Of a stretch of 64,000 nt of DNA, positions 44,118 to 52,938 are shown piece by piece. The position numbers were made by a program, and so were the translations under genes. The stretch's first letter is position 1; each line of letters begins with the position of its first letter. The notes under the pieces were generated by a model. It was not told the origin of the DNA. It did not search any database and saw nothing but the letters and a program-made list of their open reading frames with translations. This DNA comes from CBDBBY01 sp965203795 (GTDB lineage Bacteria > Pseudomonadota > Alphaproteobacteria > Rhodobacterales > Rhodobacteraceae), in assembly GCA_965203795.1 (NCBI GenBank), contig OZ241915.1:992001-1056000 (forward strand), read 5' to 3'.

Positions 44118-44540
44118 GTGTTCATTCTCGACACCAATGTGGTGTCCGAGTTGATGCGTCCGGTGCCTGAACCTGCGCTGAAGTCGTGGATAGCGGACCG
44201 TGCGACGTCGAGCATGTTTTTGACGTCGGTCTGCGAGGCGGAACTGCGCTTTGGTCTTGCAACGATGCCATCGGGCAGGCGCAGGGATGGCCTTGCTGCG
44301 AACTTTGAATGGATGCTGCGCGCAGGCTTCGCGAACAGGGTTCTTCCGTTCGACAGCGCCACGGCGCGGGCTTACGCGGAAATTGCGTCCGGTCGCCGTG
44401 CAGCCGGGCACCCGATCTCCCAATTCGATGGCCAGATCGCGGCGATCGCTCGCGCGCGCGGCATGGCGTTGGCAACGCGGAATGTCCGGGATTTCAGGAG
44501 CATCGGGCTCGTTCTCGTCAATCCATGGGCAGGTGCCTAA
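44118..44540 (+). CDS. PIN-domain toxin, VapC/FitB-like
   Basis: 140 aa from GTG 44118. Acidic active-site residues are visible: Asp in FILDTNVVSELMRP, Glu in SVCEAELRFGL and Asp in ISQFDGQIAAIARARGMALATRNVRDF. Such toxins are Mg-dependent ribonucleases, usually acting on tRNA. All expected residues are present, so it appears functional. It forms a two-gene operon with the FitA-like antitoxin. Confidence 0.92.
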   Translation: MFILDTNVVSELMRPVPEPALKSWIADRATSSMFLTSVCEAELRFGLATMPSGRRRDGLAANFEWMLRAGFANRVLPFDSATARAYAEIASGRRAAGHPISQFDGQIAAIARARGMALATRNVRDFRSIGLVLVNPWAGA

Positions 44541-45718
44541 CGCGGTTCCGACACTGTTTCACGCCGCGTTCGGCAGCCGCCTGGCCAAGCCGAAAATTTC
44601 GTTTGATGTCTCCGCTTGACGGCATGAGGCAGGCCGGTGCCGCCGTACCGGTCTTCGGTCGCAAATCGCATGTCGGCGCAGGTCGGAGGAACGGAATCGT
44701 TCGGCGCCGGATTACTGCGGAGGCCAATGCCGACGGGATGGCGGCGAGAGCCTTCGGGCAAAATCAGCAGTCCGCGCCAGGCAGGCCGGGTGCATCCCTG
44801 CGCTTGCAGGGAACGGGCGAACCGGGCCGGCGCCGGCTATTTTTTCGCCAGCCAAGTGCCGTTGACGTTGCCCCGCGTGCAGGAAAGAACGCCGGGTTGA
44901 AAAACCGTTCCGCGTTATGGCGGATGCTGCCGATATTGCACGCGCCCTCGCTTTCGGAGCAAGGATGCGCGTTCGTCTGTTCGGTGGAGCCCCCGGAGGT
45001 CCTGAACGTGTATCCCAATTCAAGATGCGTCAGCGTTCGCGCGCCCAGATCCGCCAATAGGCTTCGAACCCGCGATTCGGCGTTTCCGCCCGAACCGGCG
45101 CTTCCGCCTGGTCCAGGACTTCCGCCCAGCGCTTCCTGCAGATCGTTCAGCCGTCGCTGGCTGGCGGCCCGGTCGGACTGCGCGTCGCTCAGCGCGCTCC
45201 GGGCGTCGGCCTGGCGATTGCCTCCGTCGGCGCTCCGCAAGGCTTCGGCGGCGGCCTTGGCCGCTTCCAGGTGCGCGTCCGCGGCGGCGCGGGCCGCCTC
45301 GATGGCGGCCGCGGAGGGCGCCACCGTGGCCAGGACTATCGTTTCAGCGGCGAGGCTTTTGGCGGCGTTCAAATTGTCGAGGGCGCGCTTCCAGCCGGCC
45401 GCCTCCTGGCCGGGAACCGCGCCGCCGCCGGACCCGGATGCGGGCGTCCGGGAACAAATAGCCCCGCTGCCAATCCCGCATGATTCGCAACGGACTCACC
45501 GTAGCACAGGCGGGGGGGATCGTTGCGGTGCAGCCGCAATGCCACGAAAATCGGGATGCACCCCGGTTTGACTGAAGAGTCCGTGCGACCGGTTCACGTT
45601 GCAGGCCGTGTTCGCGAGTTTGGTCGCGCGGCTGCGCGGGCGACGCCGATGGCGCAGACTATCGGTGCCGCGGAACCTGCGGCCGCAATCGGGGCCTTGG
45701 TGCCGCGATGCCTGCCGG
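44541..45718. other. 1.2-kb gene-poor stretch with remnants
   Basis: Apart from the minus-strand remnant at 44837-45500, no frame here resembles a known protein. The 45500-45718 part seems non-coding. Probably residue of gene decay downstream of the toxin-antitoxin pair. Confidence 0.4.
44837..45500 (-). pseudogene. Unrecognised secreted or coiled protein, probably decayed
   Basis: A minus-strand frame runs open from a stop near 45500 with no ATG or GTG start. It encodes an Ala-rich helical segment with heptad-like spacing (AIEAARAAADAHLEAAKAAAEAL), a Gly/Pro/Ser linker and a more structured end containing LGARTLTHLELGYTF and two Cys residues. Near 44880 a shift of one base would continue it as GNVNGTWLAKK before TAG 44837. 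The lack of a start and the end frameshift suggest a remnant. I do not recognise the family. Confidence 0.4.
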
Positions 45719-46168
45719 TCAGACGGCGGATTCGCCTTCGCTGCCGGGAATCCATTTCAGTATGTGCCGCGCGACTGCGACCAGTTCGCCGTTCTGGTTC
45801 CGCGCTTCAACGCCCGCTTCGGACCGCCTTCTGTCGGGGTCGATCGCATCGATCTCGTAATCCACGGTCACAGTGTCGCCGAAATAGACCGGAGCGAGGA
45901 ACCTGATCCGGTCGTACCCGAGGGAAACCGGGGTCTCGCTGGCTTCGCGGCACTTCGCGATCGCCATGCTCGATGCCGTCGACATGAAGCCGACAACCAG
46001 AGCGCCGTGCGCCATGAGTCTCCCGAACCGCGATTTCTCCATGTAGGGCCGGTTGACGTGGTTCGGCGAAAAGTCGCCGGTGATTCCAGCGAACATGTAC
46101 ACGTCGCTTTCCGAAACCGTCTTCGAAAAGGTCGTCCGATCCCCGACCGCCACATGGAACTCGCTCAT
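45719..46168 (-). CDS. MaoC-like (R)-specific enoyl-CoA hydratase
   Basis: 149 aa from ATG 46168. Hot-dog fold with the hydratase motif GDFSPNHVNRPYMEKSRFGRLMAHGALVVGFMS, including the catalytic Asp and His. Hydrates 2-enoyl-CoA thioesters. Last gene of the minus-strand catabolic operon, 16 nt after the enoyl-CoA hydratase gene, so the operon carries two different hydratase folds. Confidence 0.9.
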   Translation of the reverse strand: MSEFHVAVGDRTTFSKTVSESDVYMFAGITGDFSPNHVNRPYMEKSRFGRLMAHGALVVGFMSTASSMAIAKCREASETPVSLGYDRIRFLAPVYFGDTVTVDYEIDAIDPDRRRSEAGVEARNQNGELVAVARHILKWIPGSEGESAV

Positions 46169-46184
46169 CGGATCCGCTCCCTTC

Positions 46185-46958
46185 CTATTGGCCCGTCCAT
46201 CCGGGCGGCCGCTTCTCGACGAACGCCCGGACTCCTTCCGCCGCGTCGTCGCTTGCGAGCATCGCCTCCAAGCCCGGCGGCTTTCCCGAATGGGCTGCCT
46301 CGAGGGAAGGGGCATCGGCGCCGCGGCGCAGCATCTGCTTGGTCGCTGCCAACGCGAGCGGCGCGTTCGCAAGAAGCGACTTGGTCATCCGGTCCATGGC
46401 ATCGCGCAGACGGCGCGGTTCGACCACTTCGTTCACTAGCCCGCACACGAGGGCCTCGTCGGCGTCGAACAGCTCGCCGAGCAAGGCGATCCTGTTCGCG
46501 GTCTTCGCCGAAAGCTGCCGGGCCAGCCGGTACAGCCCTCCTTCCGCCGCCAAGCCGACCCGAGGCTCGGGCAGCCCGAATTTCGCTCCCCGCGCCGCGA
46601 CCGCCAAGTCGCACGCGAGAACGATTTCCATTCCGCCCCCGATCGCGTGGCCGTTGACCGCCGCAATGATCGGCTTGTCCAAGTCGAACCGGTTCAGAAA
46701 ACCGGCGTAGCCCGACGGCGGCAGGTCGGCGATGCCGCTCCTGTCGCGCTCCTTCAAATCCGATCCTGCGCAGAATGCGCGGCCTTCGCCGGTTATCGTT
46801 GCGACGCGGAACCGGCGGTCGCTGGCGAACCGGTCGAAAGCGTCGTGCAGCTCCGCATGCGCCGCCGCGTTGAGAGCGTTCGAGACTTCGGGCCGCCGGA
46901 TCGTGATCTCGAACACGGCCCCGTTCTCCAAGGCGGATATGCAGCTGTAGCCGCTCAC
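46185..46958 (-). CDS. Enoyl-CoA hydratase/isomerase family protein
   Basis: 257 aa crotonase fold. FEITIRRPEVSNALNAAAHAEL, the oxyanion-hole segment FCAGSDLKE and AVNGHAIGGGMEIVLACDLAVAA are clear; PEPRVGLAAEGG corresponds to the second active-site helix. Acts on a CoA thioester that cannot be specified. Its ATG overlaps the stop of the Gfo/Idh gene by 4 nt. Confidence 0.92.
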   Translation of the reverse strand: MSGYSCISALENGAVFEITIRRPEVSNALNAAAHAELHDAFDRFASDRRFRVATITGEGRAFCAGSDLKERDRSGIADLPPSGYAGFLNRFDLDKPIIAAVNGHAIGGGMEIVLACDLAVAARGAKFGLPEPRVGLAAEGGLYRLARQLSAKTANRIALLGELFDADEALVCGLVNEVVEPRRLRDAMDRMTKSLLANAPLALAATKQMLRRGADAPSLEAAHSGKPPGLEAMLASDDAAEGVRAFVEKRPPGWTGQ

Positions 46959-48001
46959 AGAAGAACCCTTCGTCCGCTTTCGGCCGATTCGAACACCGCA
47001 AGCGTGGCGCGTAGGCTCCTGGCGGCGTCGCTAGCCGTGACGAGCGGCTCCGCGAGGGATCTCGCCACGTCGCTGAAATGCGCCGCCTGCAGCGCGAAGG
47101 CATCCGCGTGCGCAACGGGCAGATCGTCCATCTCCATCGGATGAAACCAGTTCGGTTCGCCTCCCTTGTGGCTCCAGAGCCGGAGCTGCGGGAATTCCAG
47201 CGAACGCTCCGTGCCGATGAAGCGGTAGCAGTTCTGGCCCGAGGGCGGGAACACAGGGTTTTCGCCCGTCGCGAATTCCCATGCCCACGGCGAGTTGGCC
47301 CGGTCGGACAGCGCGAAGGCGCCCAAGGCTCCGCATTGGAACCTGATGACGGCTGCGGCGGCGTCCTCCTTTTCGCAACCCATGACGGCGTTCGAAACCT
47401 CTGCCGAAACGGATTCCATCTCGCCGCATATGTAGCGCAGCATGTCCAGCTCGTGGCTCATATTGATCAGCACGGGTCCGGCCTTGCGCGACCTGCGCCA
47501 GCGTTCGCCGAAGTATCCTGCGTGCTTCGACACGGCCCACTCGCCCGATACCATCACCAGACGCCCGAGCGCGCCTTCGCCAACCAGCTTGCGCGCCGCC
47601 GCCGCTGCCGGATTGTGCCGCCGGTGGTGTCCGACGAGCACCCGTCCGCGCGCTCCGCGCTCAGCGTTTGCGATCCTGCTCGCATCGGCGTCGTCGTCGG
47701 CGATCGGCTTTTCGACAAGGACGCTGCATCCTGCGTCAAGCGCGGCCAAGGTCGGCTCCAGGTGGCAGTCTGTCGGCGTGGCGACAATCACGCCGTCGGG
47801 CCGAAGGGCTTCAATCAGTTTGACAGCATCGGAAAACCCCGGAACGCGCGCTTTCGTCTCCGCTGCGGCCAGCCGGTCCGGATTCGAATCGGCTATTCCC
47901 ACGAGTTCAGCGGTAGGGCACTCGCCGAAGGCGGCGATGTGGCGCTGCCCGACCACGCCCGCGCCGATCAAGGCGACTCGCGCTCTTCGCGGACCGGTCA
48001 C
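46955..48001 (-). CDS. Gfo/Idh/MocA-family NAD(P)-dependent oxidoreductase
   Basis: 348 aa from GTG 48001, which overlaps the preceding stop as GTGA; a GTG at 48013 would add four residues. Rossmann motif ALIGAGVVGQRHIAAF, then VATPTDCHLEPTLAALDAGCSVLVEKPIA with the family EKP motif, and a C-terminal alpha/beta domain. Members oxidise sugars, inositols and similar alcohols. In this operon of CoA enzymes the substrate is unclear. Confidence 0.88.
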   Translation of the reverse strand: MTGPRRARVALIGAGVVGQRHIAAFGECPTAELVGIADSNPDRLAAAETKARVPGFSDAVKLIEALRPDGVIVATPTDCHLEPTLAALDAGCSVLVEKPIADDDADASRIANAERGARGRVLVGHHRRHNPAAAAARKLVGEGALGRLVMVSGEWAVSKHAGYFGERWRRSRKAGPVLINMSHELDMLRYICGEMESVSAEVSNAVMGCEKEDAAAAVIRFQCGALGAFALSDRANSPWAWEFATGENPVFPPSGQNCYRFIGTERSLEFPQLRLWSHKGGEPNWFHPMEMDDLPVAHADAFALQAAHFSDVARSLAEPLVTASDAARSLRATLAVFESAESGRRVLL

Positions 48002-49518
48002 GGCGCGAAGCACCAGGAAGGCATTGCCCCAAGCTGGTCCGGAACGCGCGGGCGGAAATCCATGCGGCTGAGCACATCGCCCTCCAAATCGGCTCCCGGC
48101 GCCAGCTCCGCGAGCCGCATGCCGCCTTCCTCAAGCCTGAACACGCACCGCTCCGTGACGTACAGAATCTCCTGGCCGCTCATCAAAGCGCGCGGCCCGG
48201 AAAACGTTACCTGCTCGACTTCGTTCACCAGCTTCCTCACCGCGCCGTGCTTTCTGACCCGCAGCCTGCCGCATGCAACTTCGGCTTCTGTCCCCTTGGC
48301 GTCGAAGGTCCCGCAAAAAACCACGCGCCGCGCGTTCTGCGCAATGTCGATGAATCCGCCCGGTCCCACCGCAAGGCCGCCGATTTTGGACGCGTTGACG
48401 TTGCCGTGCCTGTCGATTTGCGCGAAGCCGAGGAAGGCGATGTCCAGCCCGCCTCCCGAGTAGAAGTCGAACTGCGACGGGCCGTCGATCATACAGCTGG
48501 CGTTCCGCGCGTATCCGAATTCGGTCCCGGTCAGCAGCGTGCCGCCGTACGTGCCGTGCTCGATCGTCTGGTAGTAGCGTTCCTTGCCCTCGTCCGAAGC
48601 CACGATCGCCGCGACCTCGTCGGGAATCCCGAATCCGTAATTGACGACGTCCCCGTCGCGCAGCTCCAGCCTCGCCCGCCTTGCCGCAACGGTCCTTACG
48701 GAAAATTCGGGCGCGGGAGGCGGCGGCTCTTCCGATCTGCGCTCCCCGGAAATCGCGGGGTCGTAGACGAGATCGTAGCCCTGCCGCTGGTCCGGGTCCA
48801 CGACGACGGCATCAACGATCGCGGACGGGATGCGCATCGACCGCGCGCCCAGCGCTCCGTTCGGAACCCGTCTTCGCACTTGGAAGATCACCTTGCCGCC
48901 GCAATTGTGGGCCGCGGCGGCCATCGCGTAGATGTCGACATTCGCCGGCTCCTCGTCGAGGCTGATGTTTCCGTCCTCGTCGGCCGCCGATCCTTTGAGC
49001 AGTGCCGCCGTTACGGGGTAGGGCAAGTAACGGAGGTACTCCCGGCCGCCGATTTCGACGAGCTCGACCAGATCTTCGGTCGCCGCCGAGTTCATGCGGC
49101 CGCCGCCTTTGCGGGGGTCGACGAACGTGTCGAGGCCGACATGCGTAACCAGGCCCGGCCGCTTCGCCGCGATTTCGCGCATCAGCTGCATCGTGACCCC
49201 GCCCGGCATCGAGTAGGCCTCGATCAGGTTCCGGCGGGCCATGTCCTGCATCGTCGGCGACCACACCCAGTGGCCGCCGATGACCCGCGATACCATCCCC
49301 TCATGCGCGAACCTGTTCAGCCCGCGGCTTCCCCGGTCGCCGATGCCGAGCGCGTGAACGACCGTCAGGTTCCGCGGGCGGCCGGATTCCAGAAACCTGC
49401 GCTCGATGGATTCGTGCAGAAGCGTGGCCTCGACAAGTCCCCCGCCGCCGCCGGAAAGCCCCACCGTGTCCTCGTCCTCGACGAGACCGATGGCGTCCAT
49501 TGGATCAAGAAAGCGCAC
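47998..49518 (-). CDS. Acyl-CoA:carboxylate CoA-transferase, YdiF/PcaIJ type
   Basis: 506 aa, fused alpha and beta halves. The N-terminal half has LVEDEDTVGLSGGGGGLVEATLL and GLDTFVDPRKGGGRMN; the C-terminal half carries the catalytic Glu in QTIEHGTYGGTLLTG. Activates a free acid with CoA taken from an acyl-CoA donor, the likely entry step for CoA-dependent degradation here. GTG 49518 is taken as start; ATG 49500 is the alternative. Separated by 126 nt from the upstream SDR gene. Confidence 0.9.
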   Translation of the reverse strand: MRFLDPMDAIGLVEDEDTVGLSGGGGGLVEATLLHESIERRFLESGRPRNLTVVHALGIGDRGSRGLNRFAHEGMVSRVIGGHWVWSPTMQDMARRNLIEAYSMPGGVTMQLMREIAAKRPGLVTHVGLDTFVDPRKGGGRMNSAATEDLVELVEIGGREYLRYLPYPVTAALLKGSAADEDGNISLDEEPANVDIYAMAAAAHNCGGKVIFQVRRRVPNGALGARSMRIPSAIVDAVVVDPDQRQGYDLVYDPAISGERRSEEPPPPAPEFSVRTVAARRARLELRDGDVVNYGFGIPDEVAAIVASDEGKERYYQTIEHGTYGGTLLTGTEFGYARNASCMIDGPSQFDFYSGGGLDIAFLGFAQIDRHGNVNASKIGGLAVGPGGFIDIAQNARRVVFCGTFDAKGTEAEVACGRLRVRKHGAVRKLVNEVEQVTFSGPRALMSGQEILYVTERCVFRLEEGGMRLAELAPGADLEGDVLSRMDFRPRVPDQLGAMPSWCFAP

Positions 49519-49644
49519 TTCGCGGCCTGCGTGGTCCTGGATTCGGAAGCCGGATATCGGAACCGGAATCCTGCGCGAAGCGCCTATTGCGCGGGAGCGG
49601 CCGACGCCGGTGCGTCGGATGCGGGCGGTTCCTCAGGAGGCATT

Positions 49645-50430
49645 TCAGACGTAGCCCTTCGCCGCGCCCCCGTCGATCGTGATCGCCGTGCCGTTGAGGT
49701 GCCGGGATTCGGCGGAGCAAAGGAACACGACCAGATTGGCGACATCCGCCGGCTGGCCCAGACGCCTGATCCCTTCCTTGGCGATCGTCTCGGCGGTGAC
49801 GGCTTCGCGGGTCTTTCCTTGCTGCTCGGCGCGGCGCGTCACGATGGACTCGAAGCGCTCGGTAACCGTCAGTCCGGGATGGATCCAGTTGACGTTCACG
49901 TCGTCGGCGAGGCCCTTCTCGGCGAGCGCCTTCGAAAAGTTGGAAAGCGCCGCGTTGACGGCCCCGCCCACCATGAAGTCCGGGGACGGGGTTCTCGCGA
50001 ATCCGCCGCAGATGTTGATCACCGTTCCGCTCCGTTTGACCAGCTCCGGCCAAAGCAGTCGGCACAAGCGGACGGCGCCGTGGAATTTGAGCGCGAACCC
50101 GTCGATCATCTCTTCGTCCGGCTGGTCCGGGAAGATGCCGCCCTTCGTGGCGCCGGCCGCATTGACAAGAATGTCGCACCCTCCGAGGCCCGCCATGGCG
50201 GCGCTTGCGCTGGCCTCGCACCCGTCAAGCGTTCGCAGGTCGGCGGCGGCGACATGCGGGCGGCGGCCGGTTTCCCGTTCGACCTCGTCGGCCGCCGCAT
50301 CCAGGCGTCCGGGGTCGGATGCCGCGAGGCAGACTGCGGCTCCCTCGCCGGCAAGCTTTTTTGCGCACGCCAGTCCGATTCCTTTCGAGCCGCCGGTTAC
50401 AAGGGCGGCTTTGCCGTCGAGCTTGTTCAT
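49645..50430 (-). CDS. Short-chain dehydrogenase/reductase
   Basis: 261 aa. TGGSKGIGLA cofactor motif, NAAG, and a less usual catalytic region: NICGGFARTPSPDFMVGGAVNAALSNFSKALAEKG, where the usual Tyr-xxx-Lys is not obvious, although a Phe/Met sits in place of Tyr. The C-terminus HLNGTAITIDGGAAKGYV is standard. It may be an atypical or altered-mechanism SDR. It overlaps the ketopantoate-reductase-like gene by 4 nt. Confidence 0.82.
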   Translation of the reverse strand: MNKLDGKAALVTGGSKGIGLACAKKLAGEGAAVCLAASDPGRLDAAADEVERETGRRPHVAAADLRTLDGCEASASAAMAGLGGCDILVNAAGATKGGIFPDQPDEEMIDGFALKFHGAVRLCRLLWPELVKRSGTVINICGGFARTPSPDFMVGGAVNAALSNFSKALAEKGLADDVNVNWIHPGLTVTERFESIVTRRAEQQGKTREAVTAETIAKEGIRRLGQPADVANLVVFLCSAESRHLNGTAITIDGGAAKGYV

Positions 50431-51380
50431 TGCGAATTCCCCATGAAGTTGCGTTCCAGACCCTTGACGACCGCATGCAGGGTTTCAAGCGTCGGAACGG
50501 CGACGCCGTGCTTGCGGCCGAGCTTGATCACGGACCCGTAGATGTAGTCCACCTCGCTAGCCCGCCTGTTCAGAAGATCGACGCAAAGGGACGATTTGTT
50601 CTCGCCGGTGCCGCCCGGCGCGGAAATCAGCGCAAGCGCATTGATCGCTTCGTCCCGGTTCAGCCGCAGCGAGCATGCCTCCGCCACCGCCAGTGCTTCG
50701 TCCAGCGCCCGTTCGCCGGTGTCCCGGAGTTCAGAGACCGAGCGGACTTCGACCTGCGTGCGGTTTGTCGCCGCCGACAGCGCGCTCATGGCGATGTTGC
50801 TGAGCAGCTTGTTCCAGATCTCCCGGCGGATGTTGTCCTTCGCATGGGTTTCCAGCCCGGCCGCCGTGAGCGCACCGGCGATTCGCGCGGCCCGCGGGCT
50901 GGCGCCGGCGGGCATTTCGCCGATGTAGGTCGGCGCGCGCGAGAAGTCCCGGATCATGCCGGGGCCCTCCTTCAGGCCCGCCATCGTCGTCAGCCCGCCG
51001 AGCACGCGCTCCTCGCCGACTTCCGCGGCTATGGCCTCCTCGTTGCCCAGCCCGTTCTGAAGGCTGACGACGACCGCTCCGTCCGGCAAATGCTTCGCGG
51101 CCGCGCTGGCGGCGGCCGGCGTGCTGTTCGCCTTGCACTGGAAGAGCACGAGGTTCCGGTCGGCGACCGCGCCGAAGTCGGCGCTTGCCGGTATCCATGC
51201 CCGGCGGTCGCCGCCGAACCCGGCAATTCGGAGTCCGGATTCCTGCATTGCCTGGACATGGCCGCGGTCGGTGTCCACCAGGACGACATCCAACCCTCCC
51301 GCGTGGAGGATCGAGCCGAACAGCGCGCCCATTCCTCCCGCGCCCACGATCGCGACATTGGGGTTGTCCAAAGCCGGCAT
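50427..51380 (-). CDS. 2-dehydropantoate 2-reductase (PanE/ApbA) family protein
   Basis: 317 aa. N-terminal NADPH fold AIVGAGGMGALFGSILHAGG, VLFQCKANST and SLQNGLGNEE, then the C-terminal helical domain with IWNKLLSNIAMSALSA and the catalytic Lys. Reduces a 2-oxo acid with a hydroxyl nearby. In an operon of degradative enzymes it is more likely catabolic than part of pantothenate synthesis. Two nt downstream of the MhpD-like gene. Confidence 0.88.
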   Translation of the reverse strand: MPALDNPNVAIVGAGGMGALFGSILHAGGLDVVLVDTDRGHVQAMQESGLRIAGFGGDRRAWIPASADFGAVADRNLVLFQCKANSTPAAASAAAKHLPDGAVVVSLQNGLGNEEAIAAEVGEERVLGGLTTMAGLKEGPGMIRDFSRAPTYIGEMPAGASPRAARIAGALTAAGLETHAKDNIRREIWNKLLSNIAMSALSAATNRTQVEVRSVSELRDTGERALDEALAVAEACSLRLNRDEAINALALISAPGGTGENKSSLCVDLLNRRASEVDYIYGSVIKLGRKHGVAVPTLETLHAVVKGLERNFMGNSQ

Positions 51381-51382
51381 CC

Positions 51383-52162
51383 CTATTTGAACCTGACGCG
51401 GATTGAACCCAGTTCGCCGAAATCGGCAACCGCTTCGCTGCCGTCGGCAACAGGTTGAGGAACCGTCGCCGCTCCGGTCGAAAGAAACGTTCCTTCTTCA
51501 ATGGCGATTCCGCGCGCCGACAGATGGTTGACCAAGTCGGCCAAAGCGGCTTCAGGCGCGCACCGCTCCTCCTCCGAGAAATTCCGGGCGGGACGGCCGC
51601 CATCGACTTGGAACGTGATCGCGAATCGGACGAGATTGAAACCGCGCCAGTCGGGCACAGCGTCGCCGAAGACGAACCCGAAGCCGCCGCCGTTGTCCGC
51701 AACGACGCCGAGCGAGCGCCGCCAAGGAGGCGCGCCGGGCAGCAACAGCCGATCACCGATGATTTCAAGCGCGGGATGCAGAACGGCCGCTTCGGAAAGC
51801 TCCTCCGGCTTCCTCGGTTTGGCGCGGGGCGGAAACCGCCGGGTCAGGCGAAACGCGAATTCCGTTTCGACCCTCGGGTTTCGGGGCAGCGCGGCGTCAA
51901 TTTCGACGGTCGTGCCGCGCCAAGCGGTCGACGAGAAAATCCGCCCGGGAATCAGGTCCTCATGCCCGTCCAGCTCGCGCATCCGAGGGCTGGTCGCACC
52001 CGCCTTCCAGCCGGAGATCGGCTCCTCGACCAGCCGCGCGAACTCGTCCTGAACGAAATACGCCTCCTCGCGATCATCGGGCAGCTGCGATTCGGAAACG
52101 CCTTCGACATGGCCTGCGCGTTGCCAAGCATGCGCCAGCCTTTCGGCCAGCCGTTCGAGCAT
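51383..52162 (-). CDS. 2-keto-4-pentenoate hydratase (MhpD) family protein
   Basis: 259 aa, fumarylacetoacetase-like fold. Acidic metal ligands are seen in RVETEFAFRLTRRFPP and HPALEIIGDR, and WKAGATSPRM is the usual substrate-loop segment. Family members hydrate 2-oxo-pent-4-enoates or decarboxylate 4-oxalocrotonate in meta-cleavage pathways. First gene of the seven-gene minus-strand operon; promoter expected in the 52163-52500 gap. Confidence 0.86.
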   Translation of the reverse strand: MLERLAERLAHAWQRAGHVEGVSESQLPDDREEAYFVQDEFARLVEEPISGWKAGATSPRMRELDGHEDLIPGRIFSSTAWRGTTVEIDAALPRNPRVETEFAFRLTRRFPPRAKPRKPEELSEAAVLHPALEIIGDRLLLPGAPPWRRSLGVVADNGGGFGFVFGDAVPDWRGFNLVRFAITFQVDGGRPARNFSEEERCAPEAALADLVNHLSARGIAIEEGTFLSTGAATVPQPVADGSEAVADFGELGSIRVRFK

Positions 52163-52500
52163 TGGTCTCCGTTTCGTTTCGATTGCTATGGCTGCGGCCT
52201 CCGGAATTCACCATTGCATTAGCGGATGTTTGCTGCGGCATGCCAATGTTTCTTGGCCGGATTCCCGCCGCAGCAGCGGAATATTGTGGAAAACCCCGGG
52301 GCCGCCTTGCATGCCGCTGCATCCCGACCGGTCTCACTGCCCGGTCCAAGCGGCCGGAAACCAAGGTGGAAACCGCCAAGCCAGCCGGATACCCTGCCAG
52401 ACGAATCGAACAGGAGAAAAGACCCCGACAGTCCAGAATGTATTGAACCCAATCAAGATTTGAAATCGAACCACTTGACCTGATAGAAACGGCTCGCGTT
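52163..52500. other. Divergent intergenic region
   Basis: 338 nt between the minus-strand MhpD operon and the plus-strand HEPN gene. No operator or promoter is clear. The last 55 nt keep an open frame into the HEPN gene and encode residues typical of that family's N-terminus, so part of it may be coding. Confidence 0.35.
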
Positions 52501-52929
52501 TTGGCGAACCACGACCCGCGGCGGCCTAAACAGGCAAACCTGCGCCGTGCAGTCAGCACGGCCTACTATGCAGTGTTCCATTCGCTGGCCCGCACGGTCG
52601 CCAACCTGCTCATTGGCACAACAAATCGTAGCGAGGCTTGGCACCGAGCGTACCGCGCCCTTGAACACGGAACCACAAAAGATGTTTGCCGGAACAAGAA
52701 GACAATGCAGAAATTTCCGCCTGCAATCCGGGAATTCGCGGAATCGTTCGTCGCTTTGCAGGACATGCGGCACAAAGCGGACTATGCGCTTGATGAATTG
52801 TTCGACAAGGTGGAAACGCTGGCGGCGATAGAACGGGCGGAGAACTCGATCAGCTGTTTCGAGCAAGTAAACGACCAAGACCGTCGCGGCTTCGTTGCCC
52901 ATGTGCTGTTCAAGCGGCGGTCGCCGTAG
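52501..52929 (+). CDS. HEPN-domain protein, putative RNase toxin
   Basis: 142 aa from TTG 52501. The frame stays open back to TGA 52444 and reads PLDLIETARVLA before the TTG, which fits the family, so the real start may be a rare codon such as CTG 52480, or the 5' end may have been lost. RPKQANLRRAVSTAYYAVFHSL is a typical HEPN first helix. An Rx4H motif (RSEAWH) and the RHKADYA segment suggest an active RNase. The next gene starts 9 nt later, implying a pair. Confidence 0.68.
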   Translation: MANHDPRRPKQANLRRAVSTAYYAVFHSLARTVANLLIGTTNRSEAWHRAYRALEHGTTKDVCRNKKTMQKFPPAIREFAESFVALQDMRHKADYALDELFDKVETLAAIERAENSISCFEQVNDQDRRGFVAHVLFKRRSP

Positions 52930-52938
52930 GAGGACAAA

